DNA from: Anaerotignum lactatifermentans DSM 14214
GTDB lineage: Bacteria; Bacillota; Clostridia; Lachnospirales; Anaerotignaceae
Assembly (NCBI RefSeq): GCF_900142265.1
Contig: NZ_FRAH01000016.1
Coordinates: 1 to 53,320, forward strand
Reading direction: 5' to 3'
DNA length: 53,320 nt
A program made the translations under genes and the position numbers. The notes beneath the pieces are model-generated. The model saw only the letters and a program-made list of their open reading frames with translations. It searched no databases and was not told where the DNA came from. This document shows, in pieces, positions 23,108 through 32,577 of this stretch (its first letter is position 1; every line of letters begins with the position of its first letter).

Positions 23108-25741
23108 TTATTTCTGAAGCTGTGCCAGACGTTCTTCCACCTGTGCCAGTGTTGCTTTGTATTTTTCTTCTTTTGCCTTTTCTTCGTCGATGACTTTCTG
23201 AGGCGCTTTGGATACAAAGCCCTGGTTTGCCAGTTTCTTTTCTACTCTTTCGATTTCTTTGAGCATTTTTTCTTTTTCTTTTGTCAGACGCTCTACTTCT
23301 TTTTCAATGTCAACCAGTTCTGCCAGAGGCATGTAAATGGTTGCGTTGCTGGTCACTACGGAAACAGCATCTTCGCCGATACCTGCTTTGTCAGCCTGTA
23401 CAGTTACTTCGCTGGCGTGACCCAGTGTTTTGAAGAATACTTTGCTGTGTTCGAAGATTGCTCTTACTTCTTCCTTATCGGAAACAACAAATACCTGTAC
23501 TTTCTTGGAAGGTGCAACGTTCATTTCCGCACGGATGTTACGGATGTTACGAACTGCTTCTTTGATAGTATCGATTTCTTCTTCGTTTTCTTTGTAGTTC
23601 CATTCTTCTTTATAAACAGGCCAATCGGAAATCATGATGCTTTCTTCTTCGTCCTGAATATGCTGGAACAGTTCTTCTGTGATATAAGGCATGAAAGGAT
23701 GCAGCATCTTCAGTGCGTTGATGAGAACTGTTTTCAGTGTCCACAGTGCTGCTTCTCTTGTGCTGTCGTCTTTGTTGTACAGACGAGGTTTTACCATTTC
23801 AATATACCAGTCACAGAATTCATCCCACAGGAAATCGTAAATCTTCTGTGCAGCCAGACCCAGTTCATAATGTTCCAGATTTTCGGAAACATCTTTTGCC
23901 AGGGTATTTACTTTGGACAGGATCCATTTATCTGCGGATGTAAGCATCAGCAGTTTTGTTTCCTGTTTTTCGTCCATGTTCATCATCACGAAACGGCTTG
24001 CGTTCCAGATCTTGTTGCAGAAGTTACGGCAGTTGTCCAGTCTTTCCCAATAGAAACGCATGTCGTTACCGGGTGCGTTACCGGTGATCAGCATCAGACG
24101 CAGAGGATCAGCACCGTAGTTTGCGATAACTTCCAGAGGATCGATACCATTGCCCAGAGATTTTGAGAACTTTCTGCCCTGATCGTCACGGATCAGACCA
24201 TGGATCAATACATCATGGAAAGGTACTTCGTGCATATTTTCCATACCGGAGAATACCATACGAACAACCCAGAAGAAGATGATATCATAGCCAGTGATCA
24301 GTGTGCTTGTAGGATAGAAGTGTTTCAAATCTTCTGTTTCATTGGGCCAGCCCAGTGTGGAGAAAGGCCACAGCGCAGAGCTGAACCATGTATCCAGTGT
24401 ATCTTCATCCTGATGCAGTTTTGTGCTGCCGCATTTTTCACATTTTTCAGGTGCATGTTTGCTTACAGTGATATGACCGCATTCATCGCAGTAGTAAGCG
24501 GGAATACGATGACCCCACCACAGCTGACGGGAAATACACCAGTCACGGATGTTTTCCAGCCAGTGCATATATACTTTACCGAAACGATCGGGAACAAAGC
24601 GCAGTTTCTGCTGTTCATATACTTCCATAGCAGGTTTTGCCAGTTCGTCCATGCGTACGAACCACTGCAGTTTGATCAGAGGTTCGATGGGAACGTTACA
24701 TCTTTCATGGCAGCCTACTGCATGGGTGATGTCTTCGATTTCTACCAGATAGCCCTGTTCTTTCAGGTCTTCTACCACTGCTTTTCTGGCTTCCATACGA
24801 TCCATGCCTGCATATTTACCTGCTTTTTCGTTCATAGTACCATCGTCGTTCATAACGTTGATACGAGGCAGGTTATGACGTACACCAACTTCAAAGTCGT
24901 TAGGGTCGTGAGCAGGTGTGATTTTTACAACACCAGTACCAAATTCACGGTCAACATATTCATCCGCAACAATGGGGATTTCTTTGTTCATCAAAGGCAG
25001 GATACATGTCTTGCCGATGAGGTGCTGATAACGTTCGTCTTCGGGATGAACTGCAACAGCAACGTCGCCCATCATGGTTTCAGGACGTGTGGTTGCCAGA
25101 CGCAGTCTTTCATCGGAGCCTACGATGGGATATTCAATGTGGTAGAAATGACCTGCTGTTTCCACATGGTTAACTTCTGCGTCAGAAATAGTGGTCTGAC
25201 ATTCAGGGCACCAGTTGATGATCTTTTCACCACGATAGATATAGCCTTTTTCATACAGACGGCAGAATACTTCCAGAACGGCGTCGGAGCAGCCTTCGTC
25301 CATGGTGAAACGTACGCGTTCCCAGTCACAGGAGCAGCCCAGTTTGCGCAGCTGATTCAGGATGATGCCGCCGTATTCTTCTTTCCAAGCCCAGGCACGT
25401 TCCAGGAAACCTTCACGACCTACATCTTCTTTGGTCAGACCTTCAGAAGCCATTTTCTGTACGACTTTCAGTTCTGTGGAAATACTTGCATGGTCAATGC
25501 CGGGAACCCACAGTGCATTGTAGCCAGCCATTCTTTTCCAACGGATCAGGATATCCTGCATGGTGTTATCCAGTGCATGACCCATGTGCAGCTGCCCAGT
25601 GATGTTCGGGGGCGGCATTACGATACAATAAGGTTTTTTGCTTTTATCGATTTTTGTGTGGAAATATTTTCTTTCCATCCACATCGCATAGAGTCTGTCC
25701 TCTACTGCTGCGGGATCAAAATTCTTTGCCAGTTCTCTCAC
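23108..25741 (-). CDS. valS: Valyl-tRNA synthetase
   Basis: An 877-aa class I synthetase. The HIGH motif is PPPNITGQLHMGHAL (residues 42-56). The CP1 editing domain includes TTRPETMMGDVAVAVHP, and a zinc-ribbon segment is CDECGHITVSKHAPEKCEKCG. The KMSKS loop is KFSKSLGNGIDP near residue 530, and WFSSALWPFSTLGWP is typical. The C-terminal 65 residues are a ValRS coiled-coil arm (DIEKEVERLTKEKEKMLKEI). The start is GTG at 25741, 7 nt after AAGGAGGAG. Control is by the valine T-box immediately upstream. Confidence 0.97.
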   Translation of the reverse strand: MRELAKNFDPAAVEDRLYAMWMERKYFHTKIDKSKKPYCIVMPPPNITGQLHMGHALDNTMQDILIRWKRMAGYNALWVPGIDHASISTELKVVQKMASEGLTKEDVGREGFLERAWAWKEEYGGIILNQLRKLGCSCDWERVRFTMDEGCSDAVLEVFCRLYEKGYIYRGEKIINWCPECQTTISDAEVNHVETAGHFYHIEYPIVGSDERLRLATTRPETMMGDVAVAVHPEDERYQHLIGKTCILPLMNKEIPIVADEYVDREFGTGVVKITPAHDPNDFEVGVRHNLPRINVMNDDGTMNEKAGKYAGMDRMEARKAVVEDLKEQGYLVEIEDITHAVGCHERCNVPIEPLIKLQWFVRMDELAKPAMEVYEQQKLRFVPDRFGKVYMHWLENIRDWCISRQLWWGHRIPAYYCDECGHITVSKHAPEKCEKCGSTKLHQDEDTLDTWFSSALWPFSTLGWPNETEDLKHFYPTSTLITGYDIIFFWVVRMVFSGMENMHEVPFHDVLIHGLIRDDQGRKFSKSLGNGIDPLEVIANYGADPLRLMLITGNAPGNDMRFYWERLDNCRNFCNKIWNASRFVMMNMDEKQETKLLMLTSADKWILSKVNTLAKDVSENLEHYELGLAAQKIYDFLWDEFCDWYIEMVKPRLYNKDDSTREAALWTLKTVLINALKMLHPFMPYITEELFQHIQDEEESIMISDWPVYKEEWNYKENEEEIDTIKEAVRNIRNIRAEMNVAPSKKVQVFVVSDKEEVRAIFEHSKVFFKTLGHASEVTVQADKAGIGEDAVSVVTSNATIYMPLAELVDIEKEVERLTKEKEKMLKEIERVEKKLANQGFVSKAPQKVIDEEKAKEEKYKATLAQVEERLAQLQK

Positions 25742-25761
25742 GTTTTCTCCTCCTTCGTTTC

Positions 25762-26022
25762 ATAAAAAAAGAGCTTTCCTCCCAAAGGACGAAAGCTCGC
25801 GGTACCACCTTATTTCCCGTCAAAAAACTTGACGGACACTCTCGGTTTGTAACGGAACCACCCGTTTCCACCTACTTCTTTGTTCAGCGGAACAGCTCCA
25901 AAGCTACCTTCTGCGTGCCTGCTCCCGAAAAACCTTGCAGCCCATGGATTTTTCTCTCTGGCGGGACGGAATCCGCATACTCCTCTTTTTCTTTGCTTTT
26001 GCTGTATGGAATCTTATACTTT
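25762..26022 (-). promoter_or_regulatory. T-box leader of valS (valine)
   Basis: T-box core AAGGTGGTACCGCG at 25798-25811 (minus strand) is followed by the terminator GAGCTTTC / GAAAGCTC with seven T (25764-25798). Stem I has AGAGGAGTATG and CCAGAGAGAAA. The specifier loop reads GAAG-GTA-G, where GTA at 25905-25907 is a Val codon, matching the regulated gene. Confidence 0.95.
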
Positions 26023-26025
26023 AGC

Positions 26026-26054
26026 ATTTTATTCAATACGAACAAATTTGTCAA
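26026..26054 (-). promoter_or_regulatory. valS promoter
   Basis: TTGACA (26049-26054), 17-bp spacer, TAAAAT (26026-26031), just upstream of the T-box leader and just after the ftsW stop codon. Confidence 0.85.
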
Positions 26055-26068
26055 TAGCTTTTTGTAAA

Positions 26069-27229
26069 TTATTCTGTATTCTTCATATCCTTTGGATACT
26101 TTGATATATTCAGCAATATCCCCATCATCCCCATCAAAAATACCAGTGCCGTGCCGCCGTAACTGATAAACGGCAAAGGCTGCCCTGTATTTGGAATGGT
26201 ATTGGTTACAACGCCGATGTTAATCAAAGACTGATATGCCACCACAGATGTAATGCCCGTTGCCACCAGCATCCCGTAATTATCCCGCGCGTTCATGGCA
26301 ATGCGGATGCCCCGCCAAACCACTACTGCAAAAAGGATGATGACCAGCGCCGCACCAATGAGCCCCAGTTCTTCACAAATGATCGCAAAGATAATATCGT
26401 TATGGGCTTCTGGGATAAATGATTTCTGTCGGCTTTGTCCCAGCCCTACGCCAAACAGACCACCAGATGCCACTGCATACAAAGACTGTACTGTCTGATA
26501 GCCATTTCCCTGCAAATCAGACCAAGGGTCCAGCCATGTGGTGATACGGGTCAAACGATAGCGGAACTGCGGCAAAATGACCATGACTGCCGCAAAGGGC
26601 ACCAGTGCGCCAATGCCTGCCACAAAGTACCAGATTCTGGGGCTGGCAACAAACAGAATCGTTACACCAACCATAAGCAGCAAAAGGGCTGATGAGAAGT
26701 TTGTCATAGCAATGAGCAGCACAGGAAGTGCCAAAATTCCTGCCGCTTTTGCAAATCCTTTCAGATTCCCCAGTTCCTTCCGATGGTTGATGACATAGTA
26801 AGACAAATACAGTATAACCGCAACCTTGGTAAATTCCGAAGGCTGGAACTGCAAAGGACCGATTTCAATCCAACGGGTCTGCCCTTTTACATTTTTCCCG
26901 ACAAAAGGCAGGATTGCCAGCAGACCATTGGAAATCCAGTACAGCATCAAGGAAAACTTCTTCCAGAGCTGGTAAGGCACATTCATGGCAACGATCATGC
27001 CAACTGTCCCCACGACTGCCCACATGCCCTGTCGTTTCAAGTAATAAAACATATCATATCCATATTCTTTACTGGACATGGTTTCATAATAACTGGCGCT
27101 GAAAATCATGACAACGCCGAACAATACCAGCGTCAGTACCACGAAAAACAGCCCGAAGTCATAGGTATCCGCTTTCACTCTTTTTTTATGCGGTTTTCTT
27201 CCTGCCTTTCCCTGTCTGGTCTGTTCCAT
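26069..27229 (-). CDS. ftsW: SEDS peptidoglycan polymerase FtsW (SpoVE-type)
   Basis: A 386-aa polytopic membrane protein with about ten transmembrane segments after a basic N-terminal tail (residues 1-22). SEDS hallmarks include MIFSASYYET, RWIEIGPLQFQPSEFTKVAVI, the large loop PQFRYRLTRITTWLDPW and the C-terminal PLPFISYGGTALVFLM. It polymerises lipid II glycan strands with a partner class B PBP, here probably PbpB or SpoVD from the same cluster. It is the last gene of the mra/dcw run, 18 bp after murD. Confidence 0.94.
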   Translation of the reverse strand: MEQTRQGKAGRKPHKKRVKADTYDFGLFFVVLTLVLFGVVMIFSASYYETMSSKEYGYDMFYYLKRQGMWAVVGTVGMIVAMNVPYQLWKKFSLMLYWISNGLLAILPFVGKNVKGQTRWIEIGPLQFQPSEFTKVAVILYLSYYVINHRKELGNLKGFAKAAGILALPVLLIAMTNFSSALLLLMVGVTILFVASPRIWYFVAGIGALVPFAAVMVILPQFRYRLTRITTWLDPWSDLQGNGYQTVQSLYAVASGGLFGVGLGQSRQKSFIPEAHNDIIFAIICEELGLIGAALVIILFAVVVWRGIRIAMNARDNYGMLVATGITSVVAYQSLINIGVVTNTIPNTGQPLPFISYGGTALVFLMGMMGILLNISKYPKDMKNTE

Positions 27230-27247
27230 GTTACCACCTCGCTTTGT

Positions 27248-28609
27248 TTATTTCTGCAAATAGGAGCGAACCTGTTCTTTGAACATTTCGCCGCGCTGTT
27301 CGTAGTTATCAAACATGCCCCAGCTTGCACATGCGGGAGAAAGGAGCACACAATCCCCAGGTTCTGCCTTTTCCCTGCACAGATCTACGGCTTCCGCAAA
27401 GGTTTCGCAGTCTGTCATTGCCGTAAAGCCGAATTTTTCCGCAGACGCACGAATCTGCGGTGCTGTTACACCGATGAGTACCAGATGTTTGACTCTGCCG
27501 GGGAACAGCTTTGTCCAGTCGTCAAAAGAAACGCCTTTGTCATAGCCGCCGCCAATGAGCACAATGGGTTTCTGCATGGCAAGGACAGCACGGATGGACG
27601 CATCTGTGTTGGTGCCCTTAGAATCGTTATAGTAATCAACGCCATCTACGGTTGCTACATACTCAATACGGTGTTCTACGCCCGCAAAGGATTTCAGTAC
27701 CTGACGGATGGTATCCAGCGCCACGCCTGCGCAAATGCCCATTGCTGCCGCTGCCATGACGTTTTCATAGTTATGCACGCCCAAAATCTGTAATTCATCC
27801 ACAGAAATCAGCTTTTCGTCGATACCCTGCCATTTTACAAAAATATCTTTGTCCTGCAGGTAAATGCCTTCTGCCAAAGGCTGTGCGCTGCTGAAGAAAA
27901 ATACCTTTGCAGCGGTTTTGTCTGCCATTTTCCGGCATGTTTCGTCTTCATAATTCAAAATGCAGAAATCTTTCGCTGTCTGTTTTGCAAAAACACGTTC
28001 TTTCATGGCAATGTAAACTTCCATGGTTTTGTGTCTGTTCAGGTGGTCAGGGGTGATATTCAGCACCGCACTGATGTGGGGATGGAATTCTTTTGCTTTT
28101 TCCATCTGGAAGCTGCTGATTTCCGCAACAACCCAATCCTGGTCAGCCAAACCCTGTACCTTTTCGCTGTAAGGCACACCGATGTTCCCTACTACCGCTG
28201 TATTCGGGCGAACAGCTTTCATAATTTCCCCTGTGAGGGTTGTGGTTGTTGTTTTCCCATTGGTGCCTGTGATTGCTGTAATAGGGCAAGTGGTTTCTCT
28301 GTATGCCAGTTCCACTTCGCTGATGACTTCTACGCCAGCTGCTTCTGCCGCTTCAATGAAAGGCAGATCGCAGGGGATACCGGGACTGAGTACGATCAGA
28401 TCCTGTTCACATGCAATATCATCGGGGTTCTTCCCTGTATAAAGGGCAACGCCTTCTTTTTCCAGTTCCAGTGCTGCCGCAGGAACGGCGTCACGTTCTT
28501 TCATATCCTGCAATGTAACCACTGCACCCAGTTTCTGCAGCAGAGCCGCTGCCGCAATACCGCTTTTTGCCATGCCGCATACCAGGGCACGTTTTCCTGT
28601 ATATTTCAT
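27248..28609 (-). CDS. murD: UDP-N-acetylmuramoyl-L-alanine:D-glutamate ligase
   Basis: A cytosolic Mur ligase that adds D-Glu to UDP-MurNAc-L-Ala. It is 453 aa. The N-terminal Rossmann-like domain begins YTGKRALVCGMAKSGIAAA, the ATP-binding P-loop is ITGTNGKTTTTTL near residue 114, and NDSKGTNTDAS with VLLSPACASWGMFDNYEQRG is diagnostic for MurD. It sits between mraY and ftsW in the cluster, about 20 bp from each. Confidence 0.96.
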   Translation of the reverse strand: MKYTGKRALVCGMAKSGIAAAALLQKLGAVVTLQDMKERDAVPAAALELEKEGVALYTGKNPDDIACEQDLIVLSPGIPCDLPFIEAAEAAGVEVISEVELAYRETTCPITAITGTNGKTTTTTLTGEIMKAVRPNTAVVGNIGVPYSEKVQGLADQDWVVAEISSFQMEKAKEFHPHISAVLNITPDHLNRHKTMEVYIAMKERVFAKQTAKDFCILNYEDETCRKMADKTAAKVFFFSSAQPLAEGIYLQDKDIFVKWQGIDEKLISVDELQILGVHNYENVMAAAAMGICAGVALDTIRQVLKSFAGVEHRIEYVATVDGVDYYNDSKGTNTDASIRAVLAMQKPIVLIGGGYDKGVSFDDWTKLFPGRVKHLVLIGVTAPQIRASAEKFGFTAMTDCETFAEAVDLCREKAEPGDCVLLSPACASWGMFDNYEQRGEMFKEQVRSYLQK

Positions 28610-28629
28610 GGATTTTTTCCTTCTTTCCG

Positions 28630-29619
28630 TTAAAACATTGCTTTACTGCCCAAGAAGCCCAGCAGGCACAGCAGAGCAGTCACTACATAGAACAAAGTCA
28701 CAACCTTTGTTTCTCTCCATCCGCACTGTTCCAGGTGATGATGGAAAGGCGCCATTTTGAACAGACGTCTGCCTTCGCCGTATTTGCGTTTTGTAATCTT
28801 GAACCAACCTACCTGCAGCATAACTGTGATAGATTCCCACAGGTAAACAAAACCGACGATGACAATGAAAATAGGCATTTTCAGCACAAAAGCCGTTGCA
28901 GCCACAAAACCGCCCAGCGCCAGAGAGCCTGTATCCCCCATGAACACTTTGGCAGGATAGCAGTTAAAGAGCAAAAATGCCAGCAGTGCGCCAACGATTG
29001 CCCCGCAGACAGGAGAAATCATGCTGCCTGCCGCCCAGGACACGATCATAAAGAACGCCGCAACAATGAGGGTTACGCCGCCAGCCAGACCATCCAGACC
29101 GTCTGTCAGGTTGACACCGTTGACAGTACCCAGTACCGCAATAAAGAGGAAAGGCACAAACAAAATGCCCAGATCCAGTTCCATACCATTGGTAAAGGGA
29201 ATGTAAATGGCTGTGCCAATACCACTTTTCATCATCACATACCAGCAGAATACAGCTGTTACAATGAGCTGCAATGCCAGTTTCTGCCATGCACGCAGAC
29301 CCAGAGAACGTTTTTTCACAACTTTGATATAGTCATCCAAAAATCCGATGATGCCATAACACAGTGTCATCAGTACCACCGCAATACCATCGGTATTCCC
29401 CTTCAAAAAGAAGAAGGATGCCACCACAAAGGCAATCAAAAAGGCAATACCGCCCATGGTAGGCGTACCCTGTTTCTGCAAATGTGTCTGAGGACCGTCA
29501 TCACGAACATTCTGCCCGAACTTCATTTTATGCAGTACTGGAATCAGAATGGGACACAAAATCACCCCAATGACAAAGGCTATCAATATGGCGTAAACCG
29601 CCTGTTCCAAAGAACCCAC
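28630..29619 (-). CDS. mraY: Phospho-N-acetylmuramoyl-pentapeptide transferase
   Basis: An integral membrane enzyme that transfers phospho-MurNAc-pentapeptide to undecaprenyl phosphate to make lipid I. It is 329 aa with about ten membrane segments. Catalytic motifs visible are FLDDYIKV (Asp-Asp), NLTDGLDGLAGG, FMGDTGSLALGG and the HHHLEQCGW loop. The start is GTG at 29619, one base after the murF stop, with AAGGAGTG inside the end of murF, so the two are translationally coupled. Confidence 0.96.
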   Translation of the reverse strand: MGSLEQAVYAILIAFVIGVILCPILIPVLHKMKFGQNVRDDGPQTHLQKQGTPTMGGIAFLIAFVVASFFFLKGNTDGIAVVLMTLCYGIIGFLDDYIKVVKKRSLGLRAWQKLALQLIVTAVFCWYVMMKSGIGTAIYIPFTNGMELDLGILFVPFLFIAVLGTVNGVNLTDGLDGLAGGVTLIVAAFFMIVSWAAGSMISPVCGAIVGALLAFLLFNCYPAKVFMGDTGSLALGGFVAATAFVLKMPIFIVIVGFVYLWESITVMLQVGWFKITKRKYGEGRRLFKMAPFHHHLEQCGWRETKVVTLFYVVTALLCLLGFLGSKAMF

Positions 29620-29620
29620 T

Positions 29621-31003
29621 TTATTTCACTCCTTGCAATTTCTCTACTGTTTTTTCAAATCCCATGCTGCGGGATGCTTTCAACAAAATTGTATCTCCTT
29701 TTTTCAGCAAATCCATGCCATTTTCCCAGAATTCTTCCTGTGTGTCAAAACGATACACTTCTTTCATGCCGGCATCTTTTGCGCCTGCCGCCATCTGGTC
29801 GGAATGGTTGCCAATACAAATCAAAAGGTCAATGCCTTTTTCTGCTGCGTAAGCCCCAACTTCCCGGTGCATCTGAGGGGCAAATTCGCCCAGTTCTCCC
29901 ATGAAGCCCAAGAATGCCACGCTTCTGCCTTCCACATCTTTGAGGATATCCAAAGAAGCCTTCGCAGAAACAGGATTGGAGTTGTATACGTCGTTAAGCA
30001 ATGTCAGACCGTTTTCCAAACGCATGATAGTCATACGGTCTTTGGTAGGCACGAAGTTTTCAATGCCCCCTTTGATTTCATCCAGTGTAAAGCCCATTTC
30101 CAGCCCTACGGTTACGGCAGAAAGAGCATTGAGCACCATGTGTGCGCCGGGCATGGGAATCACTACGTCCATGCTGCCCACAGGTGTATGAATGGTGCAT
30201 CTGGTATGTTCCAGACCAACAGCTTCGATGTTGTCCGCGTAAACATCCCGTTTATTTTCCACACCAAACCAGCGTACTTTCTGAGAAAGTTTACCATCCA
30301 ATGTCGCCAGCATATCGTTATCGCCGTTGAGCACAGCAACATTCTTTTCATCCATAAAATCGAACAATTCACATTTTGCTTTCAAAATGCCTTCCCGGCT
30401 GCCCAAATGTTCAATATGGGCAACGCCAACATTGGAAATGACACCAATCTGGGGACGTACCACATCCACCAGACGATGGATTTCACCAAAATGGTTCATG
30501 CCCATTTCAATGACAGCGGCTTCGTGACTTTCTTCCAGACGGAACAATGTCAGAGGCACACCAAGGTCATTATTGAAATTTCCCAGTGTCCACAAAGTAT
30601 TGTATTTCTGAGAAAGGACAGAGGCAATCATATCCTTTGTGGTAGTCTTGCCCACACTGCCGGTGATGCCCACCACGGGTATATCGAACAGGCTGCGATA
30701 ATATTTTGCCAACTGTAACATAGCCGTTCTCGCGTTTTCCACCAGAAGCAGCACACAGCCATTTTCCGGTGTCATTTCACGCTCTGTAAAACATGCGGCA
30801 ACGCCTTTTTCCATGCAGCTTTTCAGGTAATCATGGCCGTCGGAATTTTTGCCTTTCAAAGGCACAAAGAGGCTTTCTTCCCCTGCCTGACGGGAATCCT
30901 GTGTCACATGACAGATGTTTTTCTGCTGTGCCTCTTCTAAATTTGCTGCCAGAATCCGTGCATGGGTGGCATTGGCAATTTCCTGAATGGTCAGTTTTTT
31001 CAT
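29621..31003 (-). CDS. murF: UDP-N-acetylmuramoyl-tripeptide:D-alanyl-D-alanine ligase
   Basis: Adds D-Ala-D-Ala to the UDP-MurNAc-tripeptide. It is 460 aa. The P-loop is GITGSVGKTTTKDMI near residue 110; GNFNNDLGVPLTLF, AVIEMGMNHFGEI and NDVYNSNPVSAKASLD are MurF signatures. The ATG at 31003 overlaps the murE stop (ATGA). In B. subtilis murF is not in the mra cluster, so its insertion between murE and mraY follows the order of other Clostridia and of proteobacteria. Confidence 0.96.
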   Translation of the reverse strand: MKKLTIQEIANATHARILAANLEEAQQKNICHVTQDSRQAGEESLFVPLKGKNSDGHDYLKSCMEKGVAACFTEREMTPENGCVLLLVENARTAMLQLAKYYRSLFDIPVVGITGSVGKTTTKDMIASVLSQKYNTLWTLGNFNNDLGVPLTLFRLEESHEAAVIEMGMNHFGEIHRLVDVVRPQIGVISNVGVAHIEHLGSREGILKAKCELFDFMDEKNVAVLNGDNDMLATLDGKLSQKVRWFGVENKRDVYADNIEAVGLEHTRCTIHTPVGSMDVVIPMPGAHMVLNALSAVTVGLEMGFTLDEIKGGIENFVPTKDRMTIMRLENGLTLLNDVYNSNPVSAKASLDILKDVEGRSVAFLGFMGELGEFAPQMHREVGAYAAEKGIDLLICIGNHSDQMAAGAKDAGMKEVYRFDTQEEFWENGMDLLKKGDTILLKASRSMGFEKTVEKLQGVK

Positions 31004-32454
31004 AAGCAATCATCTCCAAACGCGTTTCGCACTTCTTCTACATCGTCAAAATGAATGGTTTTATCGGGGAAAATCTGATAGGTTTCATGACCCTTGCCGG
31101 CAATGAGAATAACATCTCCTGCCTGTGCCAGTTCTACAGCACGCACAATGGCTTTTCTCCGGTCAACCTGTTTTTCGTAGGCACAACCTGTTTCCTTTGT
31201 GCCTGCTTCCACTTCCCGTAAAATCTGTTCCGGGTCTTCCGTACGAGGATTATCGGATGTGATGATGCAGTAATCCGCGTACTGTCCGCCAATCCGTCCC
31301 ATGATGGGGCGTTTTGTCTTATCTCTGTCACCGCCGCAGCCAAAGACCGCAATCAGTTTGCCTTTTGTAAATTCTTTGGCTGTTTTCAGCACATTTTCCA
31401 GTCCATCAGGTGTATGGGCATAGTCCACCACTGCCTGACAGCCTTTTTTGCTGCGTACTGTCTGGAAACGACCTGCCACGCCAGGGTTTTCTGCCAGTCC
31501 AGCCAGAATATCTTCCATTTCCACGCCCAGACACAGGCAAGCGCCGATAGCACCCAGTCCATTATATACGCTGAATCTGCCGGGTGTGTGCAATTTCACG
31601 CCATAGCGTTTTCCTTCATATACCACTGTAAAGGCAGTTCCTTCCGCTGTAATGGAAATATCCTCTGCCTTCAGGTCTGCGGCTTTGTCAATGGCATAAG
31701 TCAGCACTTCTCCAGCGGATTTTTCCACCATAAAATCACCTGCGGCATCGTCAATATTGATAACGCTCTTTTTGCTCCGTTCAAAGAGCATACTCTTGGC
31801 GATTTTATAATTTTCCATGGTTTTATGATAATCCAGATGATCCTGTGTCAGGTTGGTAAACACTGCCACATCATAAGCAATGCCGTCTACGCGATGCAAA
31901 TCCAGAGAATGGGAAGAAACTTCCATAATGACATCTGTTACATCTTCCTGACGCATCTGTTCCATCAATGCCTGCAATTCCAAAGATTCCGGCGTTGTCC
32001 GTTCTGTAGGGATGACTTTATCCCCAATACGGTTTTCAATGGTGCCGATGACACCTGTTTTTCTGCCTACCCGTTCCAGCACAGAACGCACCAGATAGGT
32101 GATGGTAGTTTTGCCGTTAGTGCCGGTGACACCTGTCACACGGATTTTCTCTGTGGGATGGTCATAAAAATTGGCAGATAGCGCCGCCAATGCCTGACGG
32201 TTGTTTTCTGTCTGAATCACTGTGATGTTTTCCGGTACATCCTCCACAGCATGTTCTACCAAAAGGGCTGCCGCACCTTTTTCCAGCGCCATAGGAATAT
32301 AGCGGTGACCGTCTGTCTGAAAACCCGTGATGCAGACAAACAAATCGCCGGGCTGTACTTTTCGGGAATCGTAAACGGGCATTTTGATTTCTGCCTGATC
32401 GGTTCCCTGTAACATTTTATAAGGAATACCCTCTAACAGTTTTTGCAATAACAC
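31000..32454 (-). CDS. murE: UDP-N-acetylmuramoyl-L-alanyl-D-glutamate:meso-diaminopimelate ligase
   Basis: Adds the third residue of the stem peptide. It is 484 aa. The P-loop is GVTGTNGKTTITYLV. SDNPRTEDP contains the DNPR motif that marks meso-diaminopimelate specificity, so the wall is predicted to be DAP-type. The start is GTG at 32454, 8 nt after AGGAGG; an upstream in-frame ATG at 32559 lacks such a site and would add residues unlike the family. It is followed with a 4-nt overlap by murF. Confidence 0.95.
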   Translation of the reverse strand: MLLQKLLEGIPYKMLQGTDQAEIKMPVYDSRKVQPGDLFVCITGFQTDGHRYIPMALEKGAAALLVEHAVEDVPENITVIQTENNRQALAALSANFYDHPTEKIRVTGVTGTNGKTTITYLVRSVLERVGRKTGVIGTIENRIGDKVIPTERTTPESLELQALMEQMRQEDVTDVIMEVSSHSLDLHRVDGIAYDVAVFTNLTQDHLDYHKTMENYKIAKSMLFERSKKSVINIDDAAGDFMVEKSAGEVLTYAIDKAADLKAEDISITAEGTAFTVVYEGKRYGVKLHTPGRFSVYNGLGAIGACLCLGVEMEDILAGLAENPGVAGRFQTVRSKKGCQAVVDYAHTPDGLENVLKTAKEFTKGKLIAVFGCGGDRDKTKRPIMGRIGGQYADYCIITSDNPRTEDPEQILREVEAGTKETGCAYEKQVDRRKAIVRAVELAQAGDVILIAGKGHETYQIFPDKTIHFDDVEEVRNAFGDDCL

Positions 32455-32577
32455 TGTATTTTCCTCCTTTGGGTGTTGCTTTTTTTCGCATCTGTTTATT
32501 ATATCATAAAAAACTGGAAGGAACGGAAAAAGAATGATTTTTTTTCGATTCTTCCGCATTTTTATTCGCTTTTTTCT

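Noticed and set aside
24200-25765. A 521-codon plus frame opposite valS
   Set aside because: Antisense shadow of valS: low-quality composition and no start signals.
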